From Lentimicrobium saccharophilum (GTDB lineage Bacteria > Bacteroidota > Bacteroidia > Bacteroidales > Lentimicrobiaceae), in NCBI RefSeq assembly GCF_001192835.1, contig NZ_DF968183.1:1-64000 (forward strand): DNA of 64,000 nucleotides. The letters are read 5' to 3'. The notes under the pieces were generated by a model, which was not told the DNA's origin, made no database searches, and saw nothing but the letters and a program-made list of their open reading frames with translations. The position numbers were made by a program, and so were the translations under genes. Position 1 is the first letter of the stretch. Every line of letters begins with the position of its first letter. Below are positions 29,686 to 39,865 of the stretch, piece after piece.

Positions 29686-32253
29686 TTACCTGACAATTAT
29701 TTTTCTGGTCAGTTTAAAGTTTACTGCCGAGATGCCGGCCAGGTACACTCCGGGCTTCAGGCTAATGGGCAGTACCGTCAGGTCACCTTTATCCAGGGGG
29801 GATGAAAGCACCACACGGCCCGCGAGGTCAAATAAGTGCAATTCGCCGGTAATCCCGGAAGGATTGGATACGGACAGGAGATTGTTTTGGTACCAGACAA
29901 ATATGCTGTTTTGTTCAGGAATCGCGGAAGCTCCGATAATGTGCAGGCGGAAGCGGTCAGGAATTTCTCCGGCCTGATAATCAAAAATATATCCGGGATT
30001 TATTGAAAGGTCTGTGATAGCGCTGTTTTTTTTATCCTCGAGCAGCAAGCGGACAGAGGCGTCGAAGCCTGACAATCCGTTGGCGGTGATGGTATACGCC
30101 CCGCTGGCGGCACAGCTGAAACCGAGGTCAATGGTTTCGTTGAAAACCAGGGGTAACTCGTTGATGCTTAACGGGTAAGTGCCCGACCAGGAGAAGAGCT
30201 GCGGGGCTTCTTCGATGCCCCATAGTTTATGTGCATCGGCATTGGCATCGAAACCTTTGGTGGCATTTTCGTTAAAGCGGATAAAAGTAACATCCCGGAA
30301 ACCATTTCCATCCACTTCAAGTTCAAGGGTATTTGCCACGGATTCCTTCAGGAAAGGGCGATTGCTGTGGACCCTTGCCGGCAGGGGGATGGTGACGTCC
30401 CTGTTGAAAATATAACCCGGTTCTGATGCTTTGATAAAAACGCCGCCCTGGGCGGAGATGATTCCGTTTGTAAGGGCGCCGATCGTACCGTTCCATGTAA
30501 TATACTGGGTTCCGTTCCAGGCATAGATCGACTGCTCCGCGGCGTTTACCGATACCATATCCCAGTCGATGGCGCTTGGGAAGGGGTTGCCGACAAGGTT
30601 CCACCCGGCGCGGTCGGGGTCATTCCCGGGATTGTTGTATAAAAGCCGGGTGGTGACAGCCGCACTGTTCAGGATCCCGATGAATCCGGCAGTCTGGTTT
30701 TGCGTCAGTTGCATGGAATAAGCCGTGCCCGGAATCAGCAGGGCGCTTGCCGGGAGATTTTGCCAGTCGCCGCTGTATTCATCATATTTTCTTGCCCAGA
30801 TGCCGTTTTGATTATCCGTGAAAACCCCGCCGAAAGCCGGTTCCGGGTAGCCCATGGGTGACGACAGGAAATGAAACTGCTGGTTGTTCAGATCGCGCTT
30901 TACCATAGCAGATTTCACCGTCAGGAATTCCGATCCTATAAACGAACCCCCACTCTCAATAATGATGCTTTCGCAGGATGCCGGTGCGGTCAGGGTGGGG
31001 TAGTTTTCGATATTTCCCGGAATTACCACCACGGATGAAATGCCCGGTACCCCGCTGTCCCAGTTTTCATGCCGGTCCCAGTTGTTGTCCACATTGCCGG
31101 TCCAGGTCACGGGTGCAGCACTGCAGTCCCTTACCATCATCACCACGGTATTGTTCATTTCATAATCGAAGCAGGGTGAAATCATGATGGCGGACACCTG
31201 ATCTCCATTTTCTGGAGTATAGCTGAAAGATGTGCCTCCCGGGAAGGCCTGACTGTTATTGATCATCCATAAAAACTCATAATCCGCGTTGTCGTTTCGT
31301 TCCGGAGTGGCTGTGAAGGTTACCTGTGTGCCATTGCACAGGTTATTGCCGGCGGCTGAGATATAGGTTTTGGTGTTGAACGGGAGCACCAGGGCGCTTC
31401 CGTTCATCCACATGGAATCGCAGGCATTTTTGCCGAGGATCAGGTATTCCCCCGCTTCTTCGAAAAAACTCAGCGGCCCGCCGGTTCCCGTTTGTTCCAT
31501 GCCATTTAACCGGAACAAATCATCGCCAAATTTTTTATAGAGATAATAGATGACCCCGGGCTCGGAGGATTCGATGCCGAACTCAAAACCAACGGCGCCG
31601 CAGTATTCACCACTGCCCCAGATGTCAAAAGCTACCGGCGCTGAATTGCAAACCGACATTACCAGTTGATTCGAAGTAACCGGATTCGTGCTGATGCAGG
31701 GTACATCACTGCCCACGGTAAGCCTGGCCTGCACGATATCGCCGTTTTGAGGCGTATACGTGAAATCATATATATTGACAGCGACCCTGATATCGTTTAC
31801 AAGCCACTCCATCAGCGGGGCTGAACCTGCATTGTAGGTTTCAGCGAGGTAAGAGACCACTGTCCCTTCAGTCACCTGTGTTTCCGGAGTTGAAATATAC
31901 ACGGCGGCGTAAGTCGGATATACGGTCAGTACCAATGGGTCGGATACGGCCGAGAATCCGGTTGCGGTAACATTAACCTGAAGTATATCGCCATTGACAG
32001 GAACATACGTGAAATCGGGGGCATTGCTGCCAGCCGGGAAACCGTTTTTTGTCCATTGATAAACGGGGTTTTGGAGAACCGGTGTTATAGCCGTGAATGT
32101 GACTGATGTTCCGGCACAGATTTCTTCGGTATCCGGTTTTATAGATACAGGAGAGTCCGATACGGATGTTCCGTCAGCAAAACTGTCAGTGGCAATCAAC
32201 ATGAAGGTAAGAAATATCCCTGGTAAAATCAGTAAAGAAAAATAAGGTTTCAT
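29686..32253 (-). CDS. large T9SS cargo surface protein with Ig/PKD-like domains
   Basis: This 855-aa protein has a signal peptide (about 1-26, ending DSFA). Three or more Ig/PKD-like segments follow (AGTSVTFTA, TEGTVVSYLAE, NGTQVTFTATP), each ending in a FTYVPVNGD / FSYTPENGD-type turn. The middle part carries a secreted-protein module common in Bacteroidota (WTGNVDNNWDRHENWDSGVP...VVIPG; NLVGNPFPSAIDWD). The C-terminal 75 residues form a sorting tail (LHLFDLAGRVVLSS, KPGVYLAGI). It should be exported by the T9SS to the surface. Function is unknown; adhesion or structural roles are possible. The IS element lies 103 bases upstream of its start. Confidence 0.85.
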   Translation of the reverse strand: MKPYFSLLILPGIFLTFMLIATDSFADGTSVSDSPVSIKPDTEEICAGTSVTFTAITPVLQNPVYQWTKNGFPAGSNAPDFTYVPVNGDILQVNVTATGFSAVSDPLVLTVYPTYAAVYISTPETQVTEGTVVSYLAETYNAGSAPLMEWLVNDIRVAVNIYDFTYTPQNGDIVQARLTVGSDVPCISTNPVTSNQLVMSVCNSAPVAFDIWGSGEYCGAVGFEFGIESSEPGVIYYLYKKFGDDLFRLNGMEQTGTGGPLSFFEEAGEYLILGKNACDSMWMNGSALVLPFNTKTYISAAGNNLCNGTQVTFTATPERNDNADYEFLWMINNSQAFPGGTSFSYTPENGDQVSAIMISPCFDYEMNNTVVMMVRDCSAAPVTWTGNVDNNWDRHENWDSGVPGISSVVVIPGNIENYPTLTAPASCESIIIESGGSFIGSEFLTVKSAMVKRDLNNQQFHFLSSPMGYPEPAFGGVFTDNQNGIWARKYDEYSGDWQNLPASALLIPGTAYSMQLTQNQTAGFIGILNSAAVTTRLLYNNPGNDPDRAGWNLVGNPFPSAIDWDMVSVNAAEQSIYAWNGTQYITWNGTIGALTNGIISAQGGVFIKASEPGYIFNRDVTIPLPARVHSNRPFLKESVANTLELEVDGNGFRDVTFIRFNENATKGFDANADAHKLWGIEEAPQLFSWSGTYPLSINELPLVFNETIDLGFSCAASGAYTITANGLSGFDASVRLLLEDKKNSAITDLSINPGYIFDYQAGEIPDRFRLHIIGASAIPEQNSIFVWYQNNLLSVSNPSGITGELHLFDLAGRVVLSSPLDKGDLTVLPISLKPGVYLAGISAVNFKLTRKIIVR

Positions 32254-32356
32254 ATTTTCAGTGTTAATGCTTATTAAACGGCCACCCGGGTTTTCACGGT
32301 TTCCTGTGGTGATAAGGCAAGCGATCCCGGAGAATGGCCGGTTATACTTTTATTAA

Positions 32357-33824
<1,468 letters not shown>

Positions 33825-34913
33825 TTAAATATGTTTTTGCAGAGGCGGATATCTGATAGCGTTGGCAGCAACTACATTGAGCTACGTTAAAATTAATATA
33901 AACCCGTACCCCGTGGTGCAGGTTCATTCAATATTTTCACGGATGGATAAAAATACGAAGATTTTCTCCGGAATGGTTGTCCGGAAAAAATTTATTTTCA
34001 ACATATTCTCTCCCGGGGTATTCGCTATTTGATCTGTACTAAAAAGTAAAAGAAGCTAAGTCCCGATAGTGATTAATTCAATCTGCTTTTTCCTGCGTTG
34101 ATTGACCTGAAGTCCTGATTCAGACGTCGGAATTCCGATGAATTGTAAGATAATTTTGTTTGCTTTACTCCAGGCTTCAGCCCGGGGAAAATGCAGATCT
34201 CCGAACCAACCGGCTTTAGCCGAAAGGCCGGGGGAAGTGTGACCAGGGGAATTTCCGGGCTTGCCGGATTTTACTAATGCCAGGATGCGAATAAACTTTT
34301 GCCGCCTTTTGGGCTAAAGCCCCTGCGTTGGTCAGCTCCTTATTACCTCCAACTCAAGCCGGGGGTAATAAACCGGAATTGTGCACCTTCAGAAACTGCC
34401 GGAAATAAAGAAAATTGCGTTTTAGTCACCTTGAGAGGGAGCGAAGCGGCTGCTCCACCATTCGCCTGCACTCTCCATCTGCACCCTGAAAACCCCGTTA
34501 TTCCGGATTAGGTGAGGAAGCTACAGATAATTTACCGGACACGATTGATGCGCTTTAAAAAATCAGGGCTTGTCAATTAAATAATCTGCTTTTTTCCACC
34601 GCCGGAACGCGGGAAACGCAGAAATGCACCAATAATTGATCAGTTCAACGATTCTGATTTGTTATGCCATCGACTGGATTCTGATTCACGGTATAAGCGG
34701 AATCAGCCGGGAACCTGCCAATTTCATCAGAATTTTTTGGAACAGACAACGGTAATTCCTCTTGTGTTTTGATCCCGAAAAGAGGATGTCTGCTGATTTT
34801 TTTTCCTGGTCAGAAACGCAGGTGTTTTCAGAAAATATGGAACTCCCGCAATCATTGCCGGCTTGCCGGATGTCGCGGTACCCTGTTAAATATGGTTAAA
34901 AGCTTGCAATGTA
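33825..34913. other. long gene-free interval
   Basis: No open frame here looks like a gene. The stretch holds short GC-rich self-complementary words around TTTAGCC and GGCTAAAGCC (about 34203-34325), of a type often scattered between Bacteroidota genes, and otherwise AT-rich sequence. It could be a decayed gene region next to the IS. I see no terminator or RNA gene. Confidence 0.45.
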
Positions 34914-34945
34914 TTTGTTTTCCTATTATTGCCGGGTTATCTTTA
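34914..34945 (+). promoter_or_regulatory. near-consensus promoter for the DUF5686 gene
   Basis: TTTG (34914-34917), 20 bases, then TATCTTTA (34938-34945), one base off TAnnTTTG. It lies 59 bases before the start codon at 35005. Confidence 0.5.
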
Positions 34946-35004
34946 CATCGTAATACGCGTTTTATTTAGTATAAAATTTAATTTTATTCCTAACTGATTT
35001 ATAG

Positions 35005-37659
35005 ATGTGGTTCAGGGTTTTTCTTATTCTTTCAGTCACCCTTTTTTCTTCATTTGCCTCACATGCCCAGGTGCTATCCGGGATTATCACGGATGAAGCG
35101 GGTAAACCTGTGCCCTGGGCCACGGTGTTTGTAAAAGAACTGATGTATGGCACGGTGGCCAATCAGGACGGGGCTTTTGAGCTGAAACTTGATGCAGGAG
35201 ATTATACCTGTGTGTTTCAGAGTATGGGTTATCAGGCCGAAACCCGGCAGATCAGCATCGGGAAAACAGCGAGCCCATTGCATATTCGATTAAAACCCAT
35301 GGTTTATAACCTTTCAGGCGTGGTAGTGAGCAGCAGCGGGGAGGACCCCGCCTACGGCATTATGCGTCAGGTAATCCGCATGGCGCCGCAGTATGCCGGG
35401 ATGGTAAAATACTACAAGGCCGATGTGTATATCCGAGGCAGTCTGGAAATCAGGTCCATATCACGAATGGTGAAATGGATGGCCAGGGAAGACCTGAAAG
35501 AGAGCGGGATCAAGGAAGGTGACGTGTATATGGAAGAATCGGTCAATGAAATAGAGTTTACCGCGCCTTCAAAGGTAAATCAGCGGGTAAAATCGATACA
35601 CAGCAACTTTCCCCGCGACGACGAGAGTAAATCCTCGGCGGCCGTTGGTTATATATCGGGAAATCTTTATAAACCCGACGCTTTCGGCAACGCCTGGTCG
35701 CCCTTTGCGCCCGGCGCCTTCAACCATTACCGTTTTGCCCTTGAGGGGACCCGGGTAAACGGAAAGGTGCTGGTAAGTAAAATCAGGATAATCCCTAAAG
35801 GCAAAGGGCCGAAATTTTTGCGGGGGCATGTTTATATCATTGAGGACCTGTGGTGCATCCACAGCATTGACGTGCAGGTGGAGGAGCAACTTGGCGTGGA
35901 TATCCGGCTTTCGCAGACTTACGGGGAGGTGAAGCCCTCGGTGTGGCTTCCGGTAAGCAACCGCATGAAGCTGGATATGGACCTGCTGGGCAATGCAGGT
36001 GGCTTTTTATACAACACATCCGTAAGGTACCGCGAACTTTTGGTAAATGCCTCACATATCCCGGCTGCTGAAGCGCCCCCTGTATCCATGCAGTTGCCCG
36101 CATCCCCGTCTGCAAGCCAGATGCGCAGGGACCGGCTGCAGAAGAAAGCGGAGAAACTTACGGCCAGCCCGGAGCCGACCAATTCTGAAGCTTACCGGCT
36201 GGCAAGGATCAGACAGAAACAGGAGGAATTGAAGGCCAGGGACTCACTGAGGAACAATCATCAATATGTGGAGCGCTACAAATTAAGTATTGATTCCAAT
36301 GCCAGGGTATCCGATACCGCCTTCTGGAGCAGTATCAGGCCGATTCCGCTGGCCCGCAGCGAAGTGCTGAGCGTTATCAGGAATGATACCCTCCTGGCCC
36401 GTGGGAAAAAGGACGCTGACAGCACAATTCAGCCAAAGCCGGCAAAACAGCGGTTGCTGTCCGTGCTGCTCACCGGTGGAATATCAGAGATTGATTCCGT
36501 GAACCGGATTTCGTCGAACGGGCTGTTGTACCCCTTTGGGGTGAGCTTCAGCACGGTTGACGGACTGACATACGGAACCCGCTTCACATACAACCGGTTT
36601 AAAACCGGAAAATACAAGGCGATGGTTGATTTTGCCCCCGCCTTCGGGTTTGCATCCCGTGACTTTATGTGGACCACTTCGGTGGGGTTGGAAGGCCAGG
36701 GAAACCTGAAAAACAAATTCAGGATCAGCGGAGGTTCTTTACACCCTGATTTCAACCGGGAAGGGGGCGCCATGGCGATTGAGAACGCGTTATCAACCCT
36801 GCTGTTCCGGCAAAACCTGTCGCGGCTGTATCAACATGATTTCATCCGGGTTGCCCACTCCCTGCAGCCCTTTTTCGGGGCAAGCCTGAGTGCTGCCCTT
36901 ACTTTGGCGGAATCCGCTCCACTGCAAAACCAAAGCGATTTTTCGTTTTTCTATAAGGATTCCAGGTCTTTCAGCCCCAACATTCCGGCGAGCCCGCTAT
37001 ACCGGATGGAGCGCCACCGGGATTTGATTTTTGAAATGGAACTGACTTATAAACCCATGCCTTTTTACTATATCAAAGACGGGGTAAAAGTTCCGCGCCG
37101 TGGCCTGAACCGTGCGCCGGAGTTCTTCGCGGGCATCAGGAAAGCCATTCCTTCCGGTTCGTTTACAACTGATTTTACAGTGCTTCACGCCGGGCTAAGG
37201 CAGGAGGTTGCCACCGGTCCGGGCGAACGGCTGAAGATAGAAGCGGAATCCGGAAAGTTTGTAACTGCAGATCGTCTCTATTCCGGCGATTTTACCCATT
37301 TCAGCGCCCAGCCACTGACAGTGGGAGGAAAGGACCTCTTCAACACCTTTCAACTGATCAATTATTACGAATACAGCACCAATGAAGCCTGGTTGAGGGC
37401 TTTTGCAAACTATTCCTCCCGTTATCTGCTGTTTACGCGCCTGCCACTGCTGCGCAACCGGTTGTGGCAGGAACAGTTCAGCCTGGGATTTCTTGGCGTG
37501 CAGCATCAGGGTTACCATATTGAGGGCGGTTTCGGACTGGGCAATAGTTTGTATAACTTTGGCGTCTATACGGCCTTAAACGATGAAGGAAAATGGCAGT
37601 GGGGTTTCCGGCTGGCCATTCCCGTGTTTTCGACCCGGGAGATTACGGTAGGAATGTAA
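35005..37659 (+). CDS. DUF5686 / carboxypeptidase-regulatory-like outer-membrane protein
   Basis: This 884-aa protein has a signal peptide (1-22, ending SHAQ) and a CarboxypepD_reg-like beta domain at about 23-100 (VLSGIITDEAGKPVPWATVF, GDYTCVFQSMGYQ), as in TonB-dependent receptors. From about 110 on it matches the DUF5686 architecture, with a charged middle insert (about 365-420) and a C-terminal part rich in amphipathic strands ending in an aromatic-poor barrel closure (IPVFSTREITVGM). It lacks an obvious TonB plug, so it is more likely a barrel or assembly-related protein than a receptor. It may be cotranscribed with the flavoprotein 10 bases downstream. Confidence 0.85.
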   Translation: MWFRVFLILSVTLFSSFASHAQVLSGIITDEAGKPVPWATVFVKELMYGTVANQDGAFELKLDAGDYTCVFQSMGYQAETRQISIGKTASPLHIRLKPMVYNLSGVVVSSSGEDPAYGIMRQVIRMAPQYAGMVKYYKADVYIRGSLEIRSISRMVKWMAREDLKESGIKEGDVYMEESVNEIEFTAPSKVNQRVKSIHSNFPRDDESKSSAAVGYISGNLYKPDAFGNAWSPFAPGAFNHYRFALEGTRVNGKVLVSKIRIIPKGKGPKFLRGHVYIIEDLWCIHSIDVQVEEQLGVDIRLSQTYGEVKPSVWLPVSNRMKLDMDLLGNAGGFLYNTSVRYRELLVNASHIPAAEAPPVSMQLPASPSASQMRRDRLQKKAEKLTASPEPTNSEAYRLARIRQKQEELKARDSLRNNHQYVERYKLSIDSNARVSDTAFWSSIRPIPLARSEVLSVIRNDTLLARGKKDADSTIQPKPAKQRLLSVLLTGGISEIDSVNRISSNGLLYPFGVSFSTVDGLTYGTRFTYNRFKTGKYKAMVDFAPAFGFASRDFMWTTSVGLEGQGNLKNKFRISGGSLHPDFNREGGAMAIENALSTLLFRQNLSRLYQHDFIRVAHSLQPFFGASLSAALTLAESAPLQNQSDFSFFYKDSRSFSPNIPASPLYRMERHRDLIFEMELTYKPMPFYYIKDGVKVPRRGLNRAPEFFAGIRKAIPSGSFTTDFTVLHAGLRQEVATGPGERLKIEAESGKFVTADRLYSGDFTHFSAQPLTVGGKDLFNTFQLINYYEYSTNEAWLRAFANYSSRYLLFTRLPLLRNRLWQEQFSLGFLGVQHQGYHIEGGFGLGNSLYNFGVYTALNDEGKWQWGFRLAIPVFSTREITVGM

Positions 37660-37669
37660 ACGTAAAGAT

Positions 37670-38911
37670 TTGAATCTTTTGAATCATCAGGAAAACAAAC
37701 CGGCTTCGGGCGGCGTGGCGATAGTGGTGGGCGGCGGCCCTGCGGGGCTGATGGCAGCATGGCGGCTGGCAGGTCACTTTGAGGTACACCTTTTTGAGAA
37801 GGAAAAAATGGTGGGTCAGAAGTTCCTGCTGGCCGGCAAGGGAGGATTGAACATCACCAGCCACGTTGAAGGCGTTAAGCTTGCAGAAAAGTATTCGCCC
37901 CGCGGGTTTATGGATACCGCCCTGAACCTCTTTGGCCCGCAGCAGCTCAGGGAATGGCTCGGCCAGCTGGGCATTCCCACTTATACCGGCAGCAGCGGCA
38001 AAGTGTTTCCCAAAAAAGGGATCAGCCCGGCTCAGGTGCTCAAAGCCATTGTCAACTCCATGCAACAAAGAGGCGTTCATATCCATACCAGCCATAAACT
38101 CACGGATTTCGACGGGCAGATGCGGTTTGCTTTTCTGAACGGAAACAAGCAGATAGAAATTCAGGCTGATTTCGCCGTTTTGGCCCTGGGAGGCGCTTCC
38201 TGGCCGGGAACCGGCTCGGATGGCAAATGGACGGAAATAATGAACAGGCGCGGGATAACCACATTGCCTTTTCAACCCTCAAACTGCGGGGTGAATATTG
38301 AATGGCCGGCGCAACTCAGGCAGTTTCATGAAGGGAAACCCCTTAAGAACATAATGATGCAGGTTCAGGATGTGAAAAGCAAGGGAGAGGCGCTGATTAC
38401 CGGGTACGGACTGGAAGGTTTTGCTGTTTATCCGCTGGTGCCGGAGATCAGGAAGCTTATAGCGTCCGGACAGAGCGCTGCACTCCGGCTCGACCTGAAA
38501 CCGACAAGTGACAGGGATTCCCTGTTGAAACGATTGGGAAATACCAGGCCGGGAAGCCGTGCTTACGCCCGTTGCCTGAAACTTGACGCCGTTTCACTGG
38601 CCCTGATCAAGGCATATACCTCACAGGAAGAATTTCTCGAACCTGCGTTATTTGCGGATGCTCTTAAAAACCTTCTTTTGCCTGTGCATTCTCTGCGCGG
38701 ACTTGATGAAGCCATTTCGAGCACAGGTGGGCTTGGACTGGAATCGCTGAATCCGGATTTTTCCCTGAAAAAGTTCCCGCGGATTTTTGTTGCCGGCGAG
38801 ATGACCGACTGGGACGCGCCGACCGGCGGTTTCCTGCTGCAGGGCTGCTTTTCAGGCGGATTTTCCGCGGCAAATGAAATTATCAGCAGATGCGGGTGTC
38901 AGATGACCTGA
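37670..38911 (+). CDS. BaiN/HI0933-like FAD-dependent oxidoreductase
   Basis: This 413-aa flavoprotein opens with the FAD-binding motif VVGGGPAGLMAAW (about 19-31), then EKEKMVGQKFLLAGKGGLNITS and the later GGLGLESLNPDFSLKKFPRIFVAGEMTDWDAPTGGFLLQGCFSGG, typical of the HI0933/YhiN/BaiN family. It has the shape of the TIGR03862-type PP_4765 subgroup. The reaction in vivo is unknown for most members. No ATG precedes the FAD motif; TTG at 37670 is the most upstream plausible start, with TTG at 37679 as an alternative. It follows the DUF5686 gene by 10 bases. Confidence 0.87.
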   Translation: MNLLNHQENKPASGGVAIVVGGGPAGLMAAWRLAGHFEVHLFEKEKMVGQKFLLAGKGGLNITSHVEGVKLAEKYSPRGFMDTALNLFGPQQLREWLGQLGIPTYTGSSGKVFPKKGISPAQVLKAIVNSMQQRGVHIHTSHKLTDFDGQMRFAFLNGNKQIEIQADFAVLALGGASWPGTGSDGKWTEIMNRRGITTLPFQPSNCGVNIEWPAQLRQFHEGKPLKNIMMQVQDVKSKGEALITGYGLEGFAVYPLVPEIRKLIASGQSAALRLDLKPTSDRDSLLKRLGNTRPGSRAYARCLKLDAVSLALIKAYTSQEEFLEPALFADALKNLLLPVHSLRGLDEAISSTGGLGLESLNPDFSLKKFPRIFVAGEMTDWDAPTGGFLLQGCFSGGFSAANEIISRCGCQMT

Positions 38912-38984
38912 CATTTCTGTCCACTCAAAAAAATCCCGAAAATAAAGATGAGCCCTGTTGCCGGGGTACAAAGGCAGGCTTTTA

Positions 38985-39719
38985 TCAGGACCGGGGAGTG
39001 CCGGGTTTGATGTCAGACACTTTGGCATCTTCCATAATCACATCGTAGCTGTAACCGGCGCCAAAGTCCTTGTCAACCTCGATTTTGCCCTCGAAAGTGG
39101 CAATACTGCCCACCTCCAGAGCTTCCGTGGTGGTGATGGTCAGGTCATAGTTCCCTTCATCTCCGGTTCCATCCTGCAGATGAACCCAGTTTTTTCCCAT
39201 GATGTTGTTGTTGACCTTTACGACCAGTCCTCTGATTTTCACCATGTCACCTTTCAGATTGGCTTTGTCTGCAAAAATTCCGGCAATGGTCAGGCTGCCT
39301 TCCACATGTTCAATCTCGATGCCTTGCACCCGTTCGTTGACAGGCTTGCCCATGCTGGCCGGCTGCTGTTTCGATACAGGGCTGTCGCTGGGATCCTGCA
39401 CAAAATAGACCAGCGGAAAGGTCCGGCCAAGCTCCTTGCTTTCGAAATCTTTCATTTCAAGAAAGTCGGTGAAATAGATCACATCGCCGGGTTTTGCTTC
39501 GCGGGAAGTTACCGCAATCCAATATTTTCCATCGTTTTCAAGAACCTCCAGGTAAGTGTAATTGGTCGTCTGTATCACATCAATCACCGAAACAGCATGG
39601 GTGCCGGCCGGAAGATTTTCTTCCGCATTGGTTTTTGTTCCGCGGTTGCAGGCTGTGATGGCGAGCATGGCAAATAATGGAAGCAGGATTAATTGAAGTT
39701 TGAAGTTGAGTTTTTTCAC
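38985..39719 (-). CDS. OB-fold lipoprotein
   Basis: This 244-aa protein has a lipoprotein signal with lipobox AITAC near residue 24. The C-terminal half looks like an OB-fold of the NrfJ / nucleic-acid-binding-OB type (VKIRGLVVKVNNNIMGKNWVHLQDGTG, ITTTEALEVGSIATFEGKI). An upstream segment (AVSVIDVIQTTNYTYLEVLENDGKYWIAV) looks like a related unit, so the protein may hold two similar domains. It should be anchored on the periplasmic face of a membrane. Its ligand is unknown. It is convergent with the flavoprotein gene and monocistronic. Confidence 0.78.
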   Translation of the reverse strand: MKKLNFKLQLILLPLFAMLAITACNRGTKTNAEENLPAGTHAVSVIDVIQTTNYTYLEVLENDGKYWIAVTSREAKPGDVIYFTDFLEMKDFESKELGRTFPLVYFVQDPSDSPVSKQQPASMGKPVNERVQGIEIEHVEGSLTIAGIFADKANLKGDMVKIRGLVVKVNNNIMGKNWVHLQDGTGDEGNYDLTITTTEALEVGSIATFEGKIEVDKDFGAGYSYDVIMEDAKVSDIKPGTPRS

Positions 39720-39865
39720 TTTTCAGGATTTTTGATGGGTTCTGTCGATGAATAATACCGGCTCAGTTTGATGCACAGAATTTGCTTCCGGCAATAACCG
39801 AATAAAAATTTTACGGTACCGGTTAAAACATAAACCGGATTCCGGCAAAATTGTTGAACATCCAG

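Noticed and set aside
34299-34511. A 70-codon + strand open frame in the gene-free kilobase
   Set aside because: No start context, no family feature, and low-complexity composition.
38958-39677. A 239-codon frame antisense to the OB-fold lipoprotein gene
   Set aside because: The minus-strand protein has a lipobox and an OB fold; the opposite frame has no such features.
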